Source of the DNA: JAQUGA01 sp964521105
GTDB taxonomy: Bacteria > Bacteroidota > Bacteroidia > Bacteroidales > WCHB1-69
Direction: 5' to 3'
Assembly: GCA_964521105.1 (NCBI GenBank)
Contig: CAZFPO010000135.1
Span: forward strand, 1 to 7,175
Length of the DNA: 7,175 bases
Shown here piece by piece: positions 1 through 6,399 of this stretch (position 1 is the stretch's first letter; each line of letters opens with the position of its first letter). A program made the translations under genes and the position numbers. The notes under the pieces were generated by a model, which worked only from the letters and a program-made list of their open reading frames with translations, was not told the origin of the DNA and ran no database searches.

Positions 1-468
1 GTAGAAGAAGAACAAGATTATCTGAAAAGGATTGAAACCCATCCGGAGGAGTATACTCAGGAAAAATTTTTTCAAAAAATGGCTCAGTTCGGAACTCTCA
101 CTTTAATAAATGACTTGCCTGTTATACAAACGGCAGCACAACTATACGAGGCTTACAAGCAAAGAAACGAAATAGAGATAATGTTTGATGCGTATAAAAA
201 TGTAATCGAAGCAGATAAAATGTACATGCAAAACAGATACGTGCTCGAAGGCTGGCTTACTGCCAATTTTATTGCCATGATAGCATATTATAGGCTCTTC
301 CAAAGATTAAAACAGGCAGAGTTATTAACAAAATACTCACCTAAGGACATCGTGGAAATTTCAAAAAGCATTTTCCAAACTAGAATAAACAGCAAATGGA
401 GAAGGTCAGAAGTAACCGCTAAAATTGCAGCTGTCTTTAAAAAAATCGACATAGAATACCTAAATTAA
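1..468 (+). CDS. IS4/IS1634-type DDE transposase, C-terminal part (5' end outside window)
   Basis: The reading frame is open from base 1 to the TAA at 466-468, so only the last 155 codons are seen; the ATG at 79 is internal. The diagnostic feature is the IS4-family C-terminal signature Y-(2)-R-(3)-E-(6)-K, matched exactly by YKQRNEIEIMFDAYK (coding bases about 154-198). The Glu codon at 175-177 would be the last acid of the DDE triad, which coordinates metal for strand cleavage and transfer. It is followed by the helical tail usual in long IS4/IS1634 transposases, with the hydrophobic stretch ANFIAMIAYYRLF. The gene ends a few bases before the HRDC remnant, so the IS right end must lie just after the stop codon. 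No frameshift is visible in this part. Whether the element is intact cannot be judged because its left end is missing. The family assignment is firm; the exact IS subgroup is inference. Confidence 0.88.
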   Translation, partial: VEEEQDYLKRIETHPEEYTQEKFFQKMAQFGTLTLINDLPVIQTAAQLYEAYKQRNEIEIMFDAYKNVIEADKMYMQNRYVLEGWLTANFIAMIAYYRLFQRLKQAELLTKYSPKDIVEISKSIFQTRINSKWRRSEVTAKIAAVFKKIDIEYLN

Positions 469-479
469 GCGGAGTTAGG
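1..479 (+). mobile_element. Right portion of an IS4/IS1634-like insertion sequence
   Basis: This is defined by the transposase C-terminus and the short tail after its stop. The right boundary is placed near 470-480 because the next bases already read as HRDC protein in another frame. The left end is not in the window, so neither terminal inverted repeats nor a target-site duplication can be verified; the end coordinate is an estimate, good to about 10 bases. Confidence 0.6.
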
Positions 480-701
480 GTTCAAATTTTTTCGCATCTA
501 AGAGATGCCCGCAAACAGATTGCTAAAGACGAAGCAATTCCAGCTTATGCTGTTTTTACCGATGAAGAATTGGTTGGCATTGCTAAATTAGATGTTGTTG
601 AACTGTCCTCAATAAAATCGGTAAAAGGAATAGGCGAGAAAAAAACTGAAAAATTTGGCAAAAAAATTATCGAATTATTTAATCAATCTTCCACAAAATG
701 A
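480..701 (+). pseudogene. HRDC-domain DGR accessory gene, 5'-truncated by the IS
   Basis: From about base 480 the frame ending in TGA at 699-701 reads VQIFSHLRDARKQIAKDEA, then IPAYAVFTDEELVGIAKL and a helix-hairpin-helix-like VKGIGEKKTEKFGKKIIELF. This is the HRDC fold (helicase and RNase D C-terminal domain, a small nucleic-acid-binding helical bundle), starting at its first helix. Homologous DGR accessory proteins normally have roughly 60-80 more residues upstream, as I recall the family. Here the frame runs back into IS sequence and hits a stop at 438-440, with no ATG or GTG in frame. The gene therefore seems cut by the IS and is probably not made as a normal protein. Its stop overlaps the RT start (ATGA, 698-701), which suggests the two were once translationally coupled. 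HRDC proteins are known companions of DGR reverse transcriptases, which supports the identification. A rare internal start such as TTG is possible but unlikely. Confidence 0.82.
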
Positions 702-1711
702 AGCGTGTTGGAAATCTCATCGAGTCAATTGCCAATCCTGATAATTTAAGATTGGCATTTTATAAAGCCCAAAAAGGCAAAACAACAAAGAATGATGTAA
801 TTTTTTTTTCAAAACATTTAGACAAAAATTTAGCACTTATACGCGAACAAATCTTGAATAGTAGTTTTGATTTGGGTAATTATCATCAATTTACAATTTA
901 CGAACCTAAAAAACGTCAAATTTGTGCTGCACCATTTCGCGAACGTGTATTGCATCATGCTATCATAAATATTTGTCATCCTGTATTTGAGCGTTGTCAA
1001 ATTTTCGACAGCTATGCTTGTCGTAAAGGAAAAGGTACTCATGCTGCATTGTTGCGTGCATTGTATTTTCAAAAAAAACATAAATGGCATTTGAAATTAG
1101 ATATACGTAAATTTTTTGATAGTGTTGACCAACAGATATTGTTTAGTAGTTTAAAACACATCTTTAAGGATAAAAAACTCCTTGATATTTTTAACACAAT
1201 AATTAGTAGTTATGCCGTTTTGCCAGGTAAGGGAATACCTATTGGGAATCTTACTAGTCAGTATTTTGCAAACCATTTGCTGTCTGCTGTTGATCATTTT
1301 GTTAAAGAAACATTGCAAATTCCCGGATATGTTCGCTACATGGACGATATGGTGTTATGGCACAACGATAAATCAAAATTATTGGAGGCAGGTAAACGTT
1401 TAAAAGACTTTATCAGTAACGAATTTTGCCTTGAACTGAAACCGTTTTGTTTAAACCAAAACATTAAAGGATTGCCTTTTTTATCGCATATTGTTTTTCC
1501 GTATACAGTAAAACTATCTAACATGAGTAAGCAAAGGTTTGCTAATAAAATGAAAAAATATTGTGAATATCTCGAAAACGAAATATGGTCACAGGACGAT
1601 TTTAAGAGACACATTGAGCCTTTGATTGCTTTTACGGGTTCAAACAAAGGGTTTCGCAAAAAAGTTTTAGAAAATATTGAAGGGCAATGGCCGTGGGTTC
1701 TAACCGCGTGA
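698..1711 (+). CDS. Diversity-generating retroelement reverse transcriptase
   Basis: This 337-residue RNA-directed DNA polymerase would make error-prone cDNA from the adjacent template repeat, with mutations at template adenines, to diversify a target gene. RT motifs appear in order: QICAAPFRERVLHHAI (about 74-89), the first catalytic Asp in LKLDIRKFFDSV (D135), IGNLTSQ (182-188), YMDD (214-217, catalytic D216/D217), then GLPFLSHIV in the thumb-proximal region. The SQ in place of the SP of retroviral and group II intron RTs is the hallmark of DGR-type RTs. Length is normal, and there is no maturase or endonuclease domain, which argues against a group II intron; the nearby TR argues against a retron. 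The start overlaps the HRDC stop (ATGA). The last four codons and the TGA lie inside the TR, so RT and TR are physically interlocked. All catalytic residues seen are intact. With the IS upstream, the native promoter is probably lost or displaced. Confidence 0.95.
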   Translation: MKRVGNLIESIANPDNLRLAFYKAQKGKTTKNDVIFFSKHLDKNLALIREQILNSSFDLGNYHQFTIYEPKKRQICAAPFRERVLHHAIINICHPVFERCQIFDSYACRKGKGTHAALLRALYFQKKHKWHLKLDIRKFFDSVDQQILFSSLKHIFKDKKLLDIFNTIISSYAVLPGKGIPIGNLTSQYFANHLLSAVDHFVKETLQIPGYVRYMDDMVLWHNDKSKLLEAGKRLKDFISNEFCLELKPFCLNQNIKGLPFLSHIVFPYTVKLSNMSKQRFANKMKKYCEYLENEIWSQDDFKRHIEPLIAFTGSNKGFRKKVLENIEGQWPWVLTA

Positions 1712-1824
1712 ATCGCGGCGGTAGCTGGAACAATGGTGCTTCTAACTGCCGTGTAGCTAATCGTAACAACAATAGCCCCGGCAATCGCAACAACAATCTT
1801 GGCTTCCGCCTTGCCCATAGCTCA
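1696..1824 (+). repeat. DGR template repeat (TR), FGE/C-type-lectin type
   Basis: Read in frame from 1696 (one frame off the RT) this stretch gives GSNRVNRGGSWNNGASN, then CRVANRNNNSPGNRNNN and LGFRLAHSS. It contains 13 Asn codons (7 AAC, 6 AAT) in 43, clustered as NN or NNN. This is the hallmark of a DGR template: adenine-specific mutagenesis of AAY codons can produce many residues but never a stop. The invariant parts RGGSW, CR.A.R and GFRLA are core residues of the FGE-sulfatase (SUMF1-like) C-type-lectin fold used by many DGR variable proteins. The GC-rich 3' end (about 1801-1816) is where an IMH-like initiation site would be expected. The frame stays open from an ATG at 1687 to TAA at 1846, but I regard this as RNA template and not a gene. 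Exact borders need the matching VR, which is absent from the window. Confidence 0.92.
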
Positions 1825-1894
1825 ATAACACCGATGGATGTCGGTTAATGAACAGGCTATTGTCCCATCCGTACATTTTGGTAAAAATAATTAT

Positions 1895-1945
1895 TAATGT
1901 AGTATTAGTAGATTAATTTGTCGAAAATCCTACATTATTTTTTTA
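1895..1945 (+). terminator. Weak candidate terminator after the TR
   Basis: TAATGTAG (1895-1902) pairs with CTACATTA (1930-1937) across a 27-base loop, and a run rich in T follows (to about 1945). The position suits the end of the RT/TR transcript. The long loop and AT-only closing pairs make this a weak call. The rest of 1849-2043 holds nothing clearly functional apart from the small remnant described next. Confidence 0.3.
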
Positions 1946-1972
1946 TTCCAAATTAATCAATAGGTGATTTAA

Positions 1973-2047
1973 AAAAAAATCGAACGAATTGATTTAGAAT
2001 CATTTAATCGTTTTTGCGATGCTATCGCTGATTCTGGGTTAAACTAA
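1973..2047 (+). pseudogene. Short 3' remnant of an unidentified gene
   Basis: One frame reads KKIERIDLESFNRFCDAIA then DSGLN and ends with TAA at 2045-2047. It has ordinary protein-like composition but no start codon, with a stop (TAA, 1970-1972) immediately before it. Its end overlaps the stop of the convergent DUF2442 gene. It may be the tail of a gene lost when the accessory region was inserted, or chance. I do not recognise the family. Confidence 0.2.
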
Positions 2048-2322
2048 TTGTTTTCGTGTTTGTAATTGTTGAAATTTCCTAAAAATTGCTCAATATGAAA
2101 AACTTCATCACAATTTTCAAAAGTAAAACCATTACCAAAAAGAAACCATTTTTTTCGTTCAGACATGCTTAGTTTTTTGATGTTTGGAAATTTTGATATA
2201 GGAACAATAATAATACGACCATCCTGTAGTAAAACTTTGATTTTCCCTTTCATATCAAACGAAACACTCTTAATAATGGGTGTCTCATCCCAAAAACCTT
2301 CAATTTTTGCTTTATTACACAT
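2044..2322 (-). CDS. DUF2442-family small protein
   Basis: This 92-residue protein matches the DUF2442 pattern as I know it: a beta-rich N-terminal half with SVSFDMKGKIKVLLQDGR (about 19-36), then the signature IIIVPISKFPNIKKLSMSER (37-56) and the final W.LFGNGFTF...DEVFHIEQFLG (59-82). It is cytosolic, with no signal peptide or membrane segment. Its function is unknown in the family. It starts 2 bases after the stop of the DUF4160 gene, so both are almost certainly co-transcribed from the promoter upstream of DUF4160. The two families are commonly adjacent and are sometimes suspected to form a toxin-antitoxin-like pair; that role is inference. The ATG at 2320-2322 is the only start that fits the tight spacing. 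Confidence 0.82.
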   Translation of the reverse strand: MCNKAKIEGFWDETPIIKSVSFDMKGKIKVLLQDGRIIIVPISKFPNIKKLSMSERKKWFLFGNGFTFENCDEVFHIEQFLGNFNNYKHENN

Positions 2323-2324
2323 AA

Positions 2325-2603
2325 TTATTTAACTTTTATGGTTTTAATTGTTTTTCCAGAAATAAAATCTTTCCATTGTTGGATTAATTCTTCTTTATAT
2401 AAAACTGTTATTTGCAATATTTCGTTTTGTTGTTTTTGAGTTAAGTCGCCCGATTCAGCAATCTCTATATTCGGCTCAAGCCAAATTTTACACAAATTAA
2501 ACATTGATTTTTTGCCTACATGAATATGCATTCTTTTCTCATTTGCATCGGTAGCATAAATGATGAAAATCCATAAATTTTTGTAGATCAAAATTTTTGG
2601 CAT
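2325..2603 (-). CDS. DUF4160-family small protein
   Basis: This 92-residue protein has the DUF4160 architecture. It begins MPKI with a short beta-hairpin and a hydrophobic strand (WIFIIY, 11-16). The His-containing MHIHVGKK motif follows at about 25-32, corresponding to the family's PHFHV, then a strand with KIWLEPNIEIAESGDL (39-54). A C-terminal helix NEILQITVLYKEELIQQWKDF (60-80) is typical. There is no signal peptide. It is the first gene of a two-gene operon with DUF2442, separated by 2 bases. The family's biochemical function is not established. The paired histidines suggest metal or nucleic-acid binding, but that is a guess. Many such pairs sit in accessory regions, consistent with the neighbouring IS and DGR. 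Confidence 0.82.
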   Translation of the reverse strand: MPKILIYKNLWIFIIYATDANEKRMHIHVGKKSMFNLCKIWLEPNIEIAESGDLTQKQQNEILQITVLYKEELIQQWKDFISGKTIKTIKVK

Positions 2604-2615
2604 GAGTTTTTTTTA

Positions 2616-2646
2616 CAAAAATAATATTAATTTTCTGATTTGTCAA
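2616..2646 (-). promoter_or_regulatory. Bacteroidetes-type promoter of the DUF4160-DUF2442 operon
   Basis: On the minus strand TATTTTTG (2616-2623) matches the -7 consensus TAnnTTTG, and a TTG (2644-2646) lies 20 bases upstream, as expected for the -33 element. Transcription would begin about 2608-2611, leaving a very short leader before the ATG at 2603. No clear Shine-Dalgarno sequence is visible, which is common in this phylum. Confidence 0.6.
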
Positions 2647-2688
2647 TATCTGCCAAGCTGTTTAACAGACATTTATCCATCTTTACAT

Positions 2689-2748
2689 TTATAGTATAGT
2701 CGGGGGACGACTATACTATAATTTCGGAATAGTCGTCCTCCGACTATT
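2689..2748. repeat. Double palindrome, REP/BIME-like nested inverted repeats
   Basis: Hairpin A is a perfect 14-bp stem (2689-2702 with 2708-2721) and a GGGGA loop. Hairpin B is a perfect 8-bp stem (2728-2735 with 2741-2748) and a TCCTC loop. The 19-base cores (2696-2714 and 2729-2747) are inverted copies of each other with one mismatch. Their loops are therefore also complementary, allowing one G-U pair. The element lies between the terminator of the large flavoprotein gene and the promoter of the DUF4160 operon, and has no T-tract of its own. The layout resembles a REP doublet or a small MITE; whether it is repeated elsewhere in the genome cannot be seen here. Confidence 0.75.
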
Positions 2749-2801
2749 GCATACAACTTGACGGAGAGAATCCCTTTAAAACTTCCTTGCAAAATATTTT
2801 T

Positions 2802-2839
2802 AAAAAAATCGGAGTTCCTATTTTAGAAACTCCGATTTT
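2802..2839 (-). terminator. Strong intrinsic terminator of the fused flavoprotein gene
   Basis: A perfect 12-bp stem (AAAATCGGAGTT at 2805-2816 with AACTCCGATTTT at 2828-2839) has an 11-base loop. Read on the minus strand it starts 27 bases after the stop codon at 2866 and is followed by a run of T (complement of A2802-2808). This is a standard Rho-independent terminator. The stem's own T-rich arm could also give some termination on the plus strand. Confidence 0.85.
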
Positions 2840-2865
2840 GATTAAAGATAATCAGAAATTATTTC

Positions 2866-5800
2866 CTACTTAAACGCTTTTTCTGCTAGCCCTTCACCCG
2901 ACAACTTGAGTTTCTCCATGTAATCGGGAACGGCTTTACCCAAATGTTTGTCAACATAAAGTTTGGCTAAATACATTCCCAACATAAACCCATGACCACG
3001 CAAACCAATTAATAAACCGTTTTCGGGATCAACAATATAGCGAGGTTCGGTGTAATAACCCGACCAAACAGCTTGGAAACCAACCGAAGAAAGTTCAGGA
3101 ATCCAATCCACAAAAACTTCAGAAACAATTTGCAAAAATTCTTTGCTGTTTATTTTGAGGTTTTTCCACGATTCCGAAGGATCAACCGATGGCGAAGCAC
3201 AGCCAATAATTTGTCCAGTTTCGCGAAGCTGTTGTCCGTAAACTGCCGAAAATCCTTTGTAGTGTTGACGGTCGATGAGCATATCCAAAGCATCACCATT
3301 TTTACCCATTAAAGGAAGTCGGCGAGTGATAAACGCCTGATGTTTAACAGGATATAATCCAGTTTCTATGCCTAACGCTTGAGTAAATTTTTCGGCATTC
3401 CAACCCAAAGCATTGGCAAAATGACCACATTCAAATTCAATGTATTCTTTGTCGTGAGTTTTAACCAGTGTAATCACCTTATTCCCTTCTTTAAATACAT
3501 TCATCAATTCACAATCTTCGTAAATTGTACCACCAGCCTCTTCACCTTTACGGCGGATGTAGTCGATAACCCTACCGGGAGTGGCTTGCCAACAATCGTG
3601 AGTGATTAGGGCAGCTTTGTATTTTTTTAGATTTTGGTTGAATTTTGGAGATATTTCTGTTCTAAAATCCTTAGGGTCAACCATAAACGCATCCGACCAA
3701 GCTCTTGAAGCATCCAATGCTCTATACGTATCATCATCGTGAGCAAAACTCACATAACGAATGGGTTTGAAATCGATGTTGTGTTGCGATTGAATTTCTT
3801 TAAATAAATCCAAATTATGGCGAGCAATTTCGGAAATATCAGGATTTGAAAATGCTGGGCGACCACCCGCGATGTTTCTCCACGAAGCTCCTCGTTCCCA
3901 GTTTACTAATACTGGTTTCATTCCCGCTTCGGCAAAATATCTGAATAACCCACTACCACCAATTCCACCACCAGCTATTAACACAGGGGTTTGAATTCGT
4001 TTAGTTTTTGCTCCATTTATCGTTGTGATAACTTCTTCGTTTAAATTATTGGGATAGGTTTCGCCTAAGGTAACTTGATTGGATAGTGGTCCGCGAGGTG
4101 TTGCTTCACCAACGATGGTAATGCCATACTGACGGATGTTTTGTTTGAGTCGAGGGATACAACGTTTACCGCGACAAGGTCCCATGCCTAAACGAGTGGT
4201 GTGTTTAATTTCATCAACCGAGATAAATTTTCGGTCGCCAATAACGTCCAAAATTTCGTTTAACTTTACGTCGTCGCAGTGACAAACATACGTTTTTGCT
4301 TCGATGTTTTGTTGCATTGGTTCAATGCTTACAGGTTTAGGATAATTTTCTTTCACGATAAATCCACGCACATTAATCATTGCTTCGCCTTCGATGGTAA
4401 GAGATTTTACCCGTGCAATATTTGTTTTATTAGGTTTGCGGAGAATTTTTTCAATCATTCCTTCCCCTAAAATTTTACCATTATTATCTACTAAAAATAC
4501 TTCTGCATTTTCTGCTGCTTCGTATTCGATTGGTAAAAACAACCATTGTTTTTTAATATTGTAACCAAAAATTGCCAATCCAGGGCATTGGAACACACAA
4601 TCCATACAGCCAATACATTTTTCGAAATCAATTTGCGGTACATGGCTAGTTGAGGTTTTTGTAATAGCGCCATGAGGACAAGCAAAAGCACAAGGATTGC
4701 ATGCAAATCCGTATAAACAGTCGATGACAACAAATCCTTTCGAGTTCATACGTTCAGTAGATGGAATGTACGGTTTTTCTATAACTCTGGTTGGGTGTTG
4801 TTGCGAGTCGATATATTCTTTTGAAAGGGCTAAATAGTCATCATAATTTACACGTTTGCCAATTTCCATGACAATTTCCATGGCTGCTTGTTTGCCACGA
4901 AGAACGGCACTAGTTCCTTCGCCAATTCTAATGGCATCTCCAACACCATAGGTGTGAATTCCAAATACTTCTTTTCCTTTAATCAGCAGTTGATCGTCGG
5001 CAACCAAACCTGTGCAAATGTTTATTACATCGATGTCGCCAATGATTTTTTCGGTACCTGGAATTGGTTTAAAGTTTTCACATTCGGCAACAACAGCTCC
5101 AGTAATTCCATCATGATTTTCGTTAGGAATCGCCTTTAAAAGAATATGTCCGGTTAAAACTGGAATTCCTAAACGACGAACTCGGTTAGCCTGAACAGGA
5201 AATCCACCTTCGCGACCTTGAGCTTCGATGATTGCTTTAACTTGAGCCCCAGCTTGAAATGCTTGATAGGAGGTAAGGTAACCAATGTTTCCAGCTCCCA
5301 CGGTCAAAATTCGTTTTCCGAGTAAGGTGTGTTCTACATTCATCATTTTTTGGAACACAGCAGCAGTATAAACTCCTGGTAAATCGTCGTTTTCGAATGT
5401 TGGAACAAACGGAACCGCTCCGGTTGCAACCACTAAATATTGAGCATCTACAAAATAAATTTCATCGGTCGAAATGTTTTTAACGGCTATTCGTTTACCT
5501 TCGAGTAAATCCCAAACGGTAGAGTTTAATAAAATTCCATCGTGATTATCGCCAGCAAGTGTTTTTGCAATTTCAAAACCTCGCATTCCACCATATTTTT
5601 TCTCTTTTTCGAAAAAGAAAAATTGATGAGTTTGCATGTTAAATTGTCCGCCGATATGCTCGTTGTTATCAATCACGATATTTGGAATATCGTTTTCGCT
5701 CAAAAATTCGCGACAAGCCAATCCCGCAGGACCAGCACCGATGATGGCAACTTCGGTTTTGTAAATTTTTACTGGATTTTCAGATGGATAATGAACGATA

Positions 5801-6099
5801 GATGTGGTGTCGTTTTTGCTAATTTCACGAACTTCTTTAATGCCATCGACTTTAGTAACGCAAATTCGGCGAATTTGACCATCAACCAGCATTTCGCATG
5901 CACCACACTTTCCAATTCCACATTCTAAACTTCGTTCTCTGTTGTCAATACTATGACTGTGAACAGGATGTCCGGCTTGATGTAATGCGGCAGCAATGGT
6001 GTAGCCAATTTCTCCGGTAATTATTTCTCCGTTAAAATTAAACTCGACTTTCTTTGCTTCTGGAATGTCGAGAATTGGGTGTTTGGTAATTTTATACAT
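2866..6099 (-). CDS. Fused Fe-S/FAD amine or imino-acid dehydrogenase (HcnABC/opine-oxidase/sarcosine-oxidase-alpha-like)
   Basis: This 1077-residue cytosolic protein probably oxidises an amino or imino acid and passes electrons through several redox centres. Domains in order: a Fer2_4-type [2Fe-2S] domain (C60, C65, C68, C80); an FAD/NAD(P) pyridine-nucleotide-disulfide domain with GAGPAG (121-126), ATGAVP (225-230), a second dinucleotide motif GAGNIG (268-273) and GVGDA (385-389); a two-cluster ferredoxin segment (C461/C467/C470/C474 and C495/C498/C501/C505, both ending CP); a BFD-like [2Fe-2S] domain (C606-x-C608, C642 and C647); and a DAO-type FAD oxidoreductase with GGGIGGSG (710-717) and the C-terminal GLRGHGFMLGMYLAK (1032-1046). 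In HcnABC, octopine/nopaline oxidase and related dehydrogenases, most of these parts are separate subunits, so this is a natural fusion. The substrate is unknown: proline, hydroxyproline, sarcosine, glycine and opines are all possible. It has its own promoter and terminator and no co-directional partner in the window, so it is probably monocistronic. All cluster ligands seem present. The ATG at 6099 gives a complete N-terminal domain. Confidence 0.9.
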   Translation of the reverse strand: MYKITKHPILDIPEAKKVEFNFNGEIITGEIGYTIAAALHQAGHPVHSHSIDNRERSLECGIGKCGACEMLVDGQIRRICVTKVDGIKEVREISKNDTTSIVHYPSENPVKIYKTEVAIIGAGPAGLACREFLSENDIPNIVIDNNEHIGGQFNMQTHQFFFFEKEKKYGGMRGFEIAKTLAGDNHDGILLNSTVWDLLEGKRIAVKNISTDEIYFVDAQYLVVATGAVPFVPTFENDDLPGVYTAAVFQKMMNVEHTLLGKRILTVGAGNIGYLTSYQAFQAGAQVKAIIEAQGREGGFPVQANRVRRLGIPVLTGHILLKAIPNENHDGITGAVVAECENFKPIPGTEKIIGDIDVINICTGLVADDQLLIKGKEVFGIHTYGVGDAIRIGEGTSAVLRGKQAAMEIVMEIGKRVNYDDYLALSKEYIDSQQHPTRVIEKPYIPSTERMNSKGFVVIDCLYGFACNPCAFACPHGAITKTSTSHVPQIDFEKCIGCMDCVFQCPGLAIFGYNIKKQWLFLPIEYEAAENAEVFLVDNNGKILGEGMIEKILRKPNKTNIARVKSLTIEGEAMINVRGFIVKENYPKPVSIEPMQQNIEAKTYVCHCDDVKLNEILDVIGDRKFISVDEIKHTTRLGMGPCRGKRCIPRLKQNIRQYGITIVGEATPRGPLSNQVTLGETYPNNLNEEVITTINGAKTKRIQTPVLIAGGGIGGSGLFRYFAEAGMKPVLVNWERGASWRNIAGGRPAFSNPDISEIARHNLDLFKEIQSQHNIDFKPIRYVSFAHDDDTYRALDASRAWSDAFMVDPKDFRTEISPKFNQNLKKYKAALITHDCWQATPGRVIDYIRRKGEEAGGTIYEDCELMNVFKEGNKVITLVKTHDKEYIEFECGHFANALGWNAEKFTQALGIETGLYPVKHQAFITRRLPLMGKNGDALDMLIDRQHYKGFSAVYGQQLRETGQIIGCASPSVDPSESWKNLKINSKEFLQIVSEVFVDWIPELSSVGFQAVWSGYYTEPRYIVDPENGLLIGLRGHGFMLGMYLAKLYVDKHLGKAVPDYMEKLKLSGEGLAEKAFK

Positions 6100-6129
6100 T
6101 GTTTATTTTTTAAAGTCGTATTTTGAGTG

Positions 6130-6137
6130 CAAAATTA
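6130..6137 (-). promoter_or_regulatory. -7 box for the fused flavoprotein gene
   Basis: The minus strand reads TAATTTTG, a match to TAnnTTTG, ending 30 bases before the ATG at 6099. This implies a leader of about 25 bases. A TTG at the proper -33 spacing is not evident, so the promoter may be weak or activator-dependent. No Shine-Dalgarno is seen; the leader is A-rich. Confidence 0.5.
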
Positions 6138-6218
6138 ATTTTTTTCTATTCAATTATTTATTTATACAATTAATTTTTCAATCCCAAAATTGACTTTTTA
6201 TTTCAAATAAAAACAGAA

Positions 6219-6240
6219 TGTTAATCAGGTGTTAATCGGG
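6219..6240. repeat. Tandem 11-base repeat in the divergent intergenic region
   Basis: TGTTAATCAGG (6219-6229) is followed directly by TGTTAATCGGG (6230-6240), differing at one base. One helical turn between copies would suit a dimeric regulator, but this could be chance. The palindrome GTTTAAAC follows at 6246-6253. The rest of the 300-base region 6100-6399 contains AT-rich sequence and the two promoters described separately; no small gene or RNA was recognised. Confidence 0.3.
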
Positions 6241-6373
6241 TTTAAGTTTAAACAAAATCAAAACAGGTAAATACGACTGCAAAATACGCACAAATTTAGA
6301 ACTACAAAAAAATAAATTGTTTTTTATTCGTTAAATAGTAAAAAAAAGTAGTGAAAGTATGGGTTTTTTTTTG

Positions 6374-6393
6374 TAACTTTGCAAAAAAGGGAG
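6374..6393 (+). promoter_or_regulatory. Promoter -7 box and ribosome binding site of the glycogen-synthase-like gene
   Basis: TAACTTTG (6374-6381) fits the Bacteroidetes -7 consensus TAnnTTTG. A good Shine-Dalgarno-like AAGGGAG (6387-6393) sits 6 bases before the ATG at 6400 and decides the start. The leader would be very short (about 12-14 bases). A clear -33 TTTG is not seen in the A-rich sequence upstream. Confidence 0.6.
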
Positions 6394-6399
6394 TAAACT

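Larger units (their letters stand above)
480..1848 (+). other. Incomplete DGR cassette (HRDC remnant, RT, TR; no VR)
   Basis: These three adjacent same-strand parts form one functional unit: a damaged HRDC accessory gene, an intact-looking RT and an overlapping TR. The variable target gene with its VR and any Avd protein are absent. No second copy of the RGGSW...GFRLA segment occurs in either strand of the window. The usual order places the target upstream of the accessory gene, which here means beyond the IS. A short inverted repeat follows the TR (ACCGA at 1830-1834 against TCGGT at 1841-1845, 6-base loop). DGRs can have hairpins near VR ends, but this one is small and may be chance. Confidence 0.85.

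Noticed and set aside
698..1711. Retron or group II intron reverse transcriptase
   Set aside because: SQ instead of SP motif, no maturase or endonuclease domain, no intron RNA domains or retron msr-msd seen, and an Asn-rich TR adjoins it.
1336..1818. 160-codon open frame on the minus strand over the RT end and TR
   Set aside because: It is antisense to the RT and TR; its Val/Ala/Ile-rich N-terminus is just the complement of AAC, GGC and AAT codons in the TR.
2016..2028. Small hairpin GCGAT-GCT-ATCGC near the DUF2442 stop
   Set aside because: Only 5 bp with no T-tract on either strand; not a convincing terminator, and it lies within the protein-like remnant.
4491..4733. 80-codon minus-strand frame with a hydrophobic start
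   Set aside because: It lies inside the flavoprotein gene in a different frame across the conserved ferredoxin cysteines; a shadow of that gene.
5604..5617. Perfect palindrome CTTTTTCGAAAAAG
   Set aside because: It lies in the flavoprotein coding region and is explained by the FFFFEKEKK codons; no sign of a separate function.
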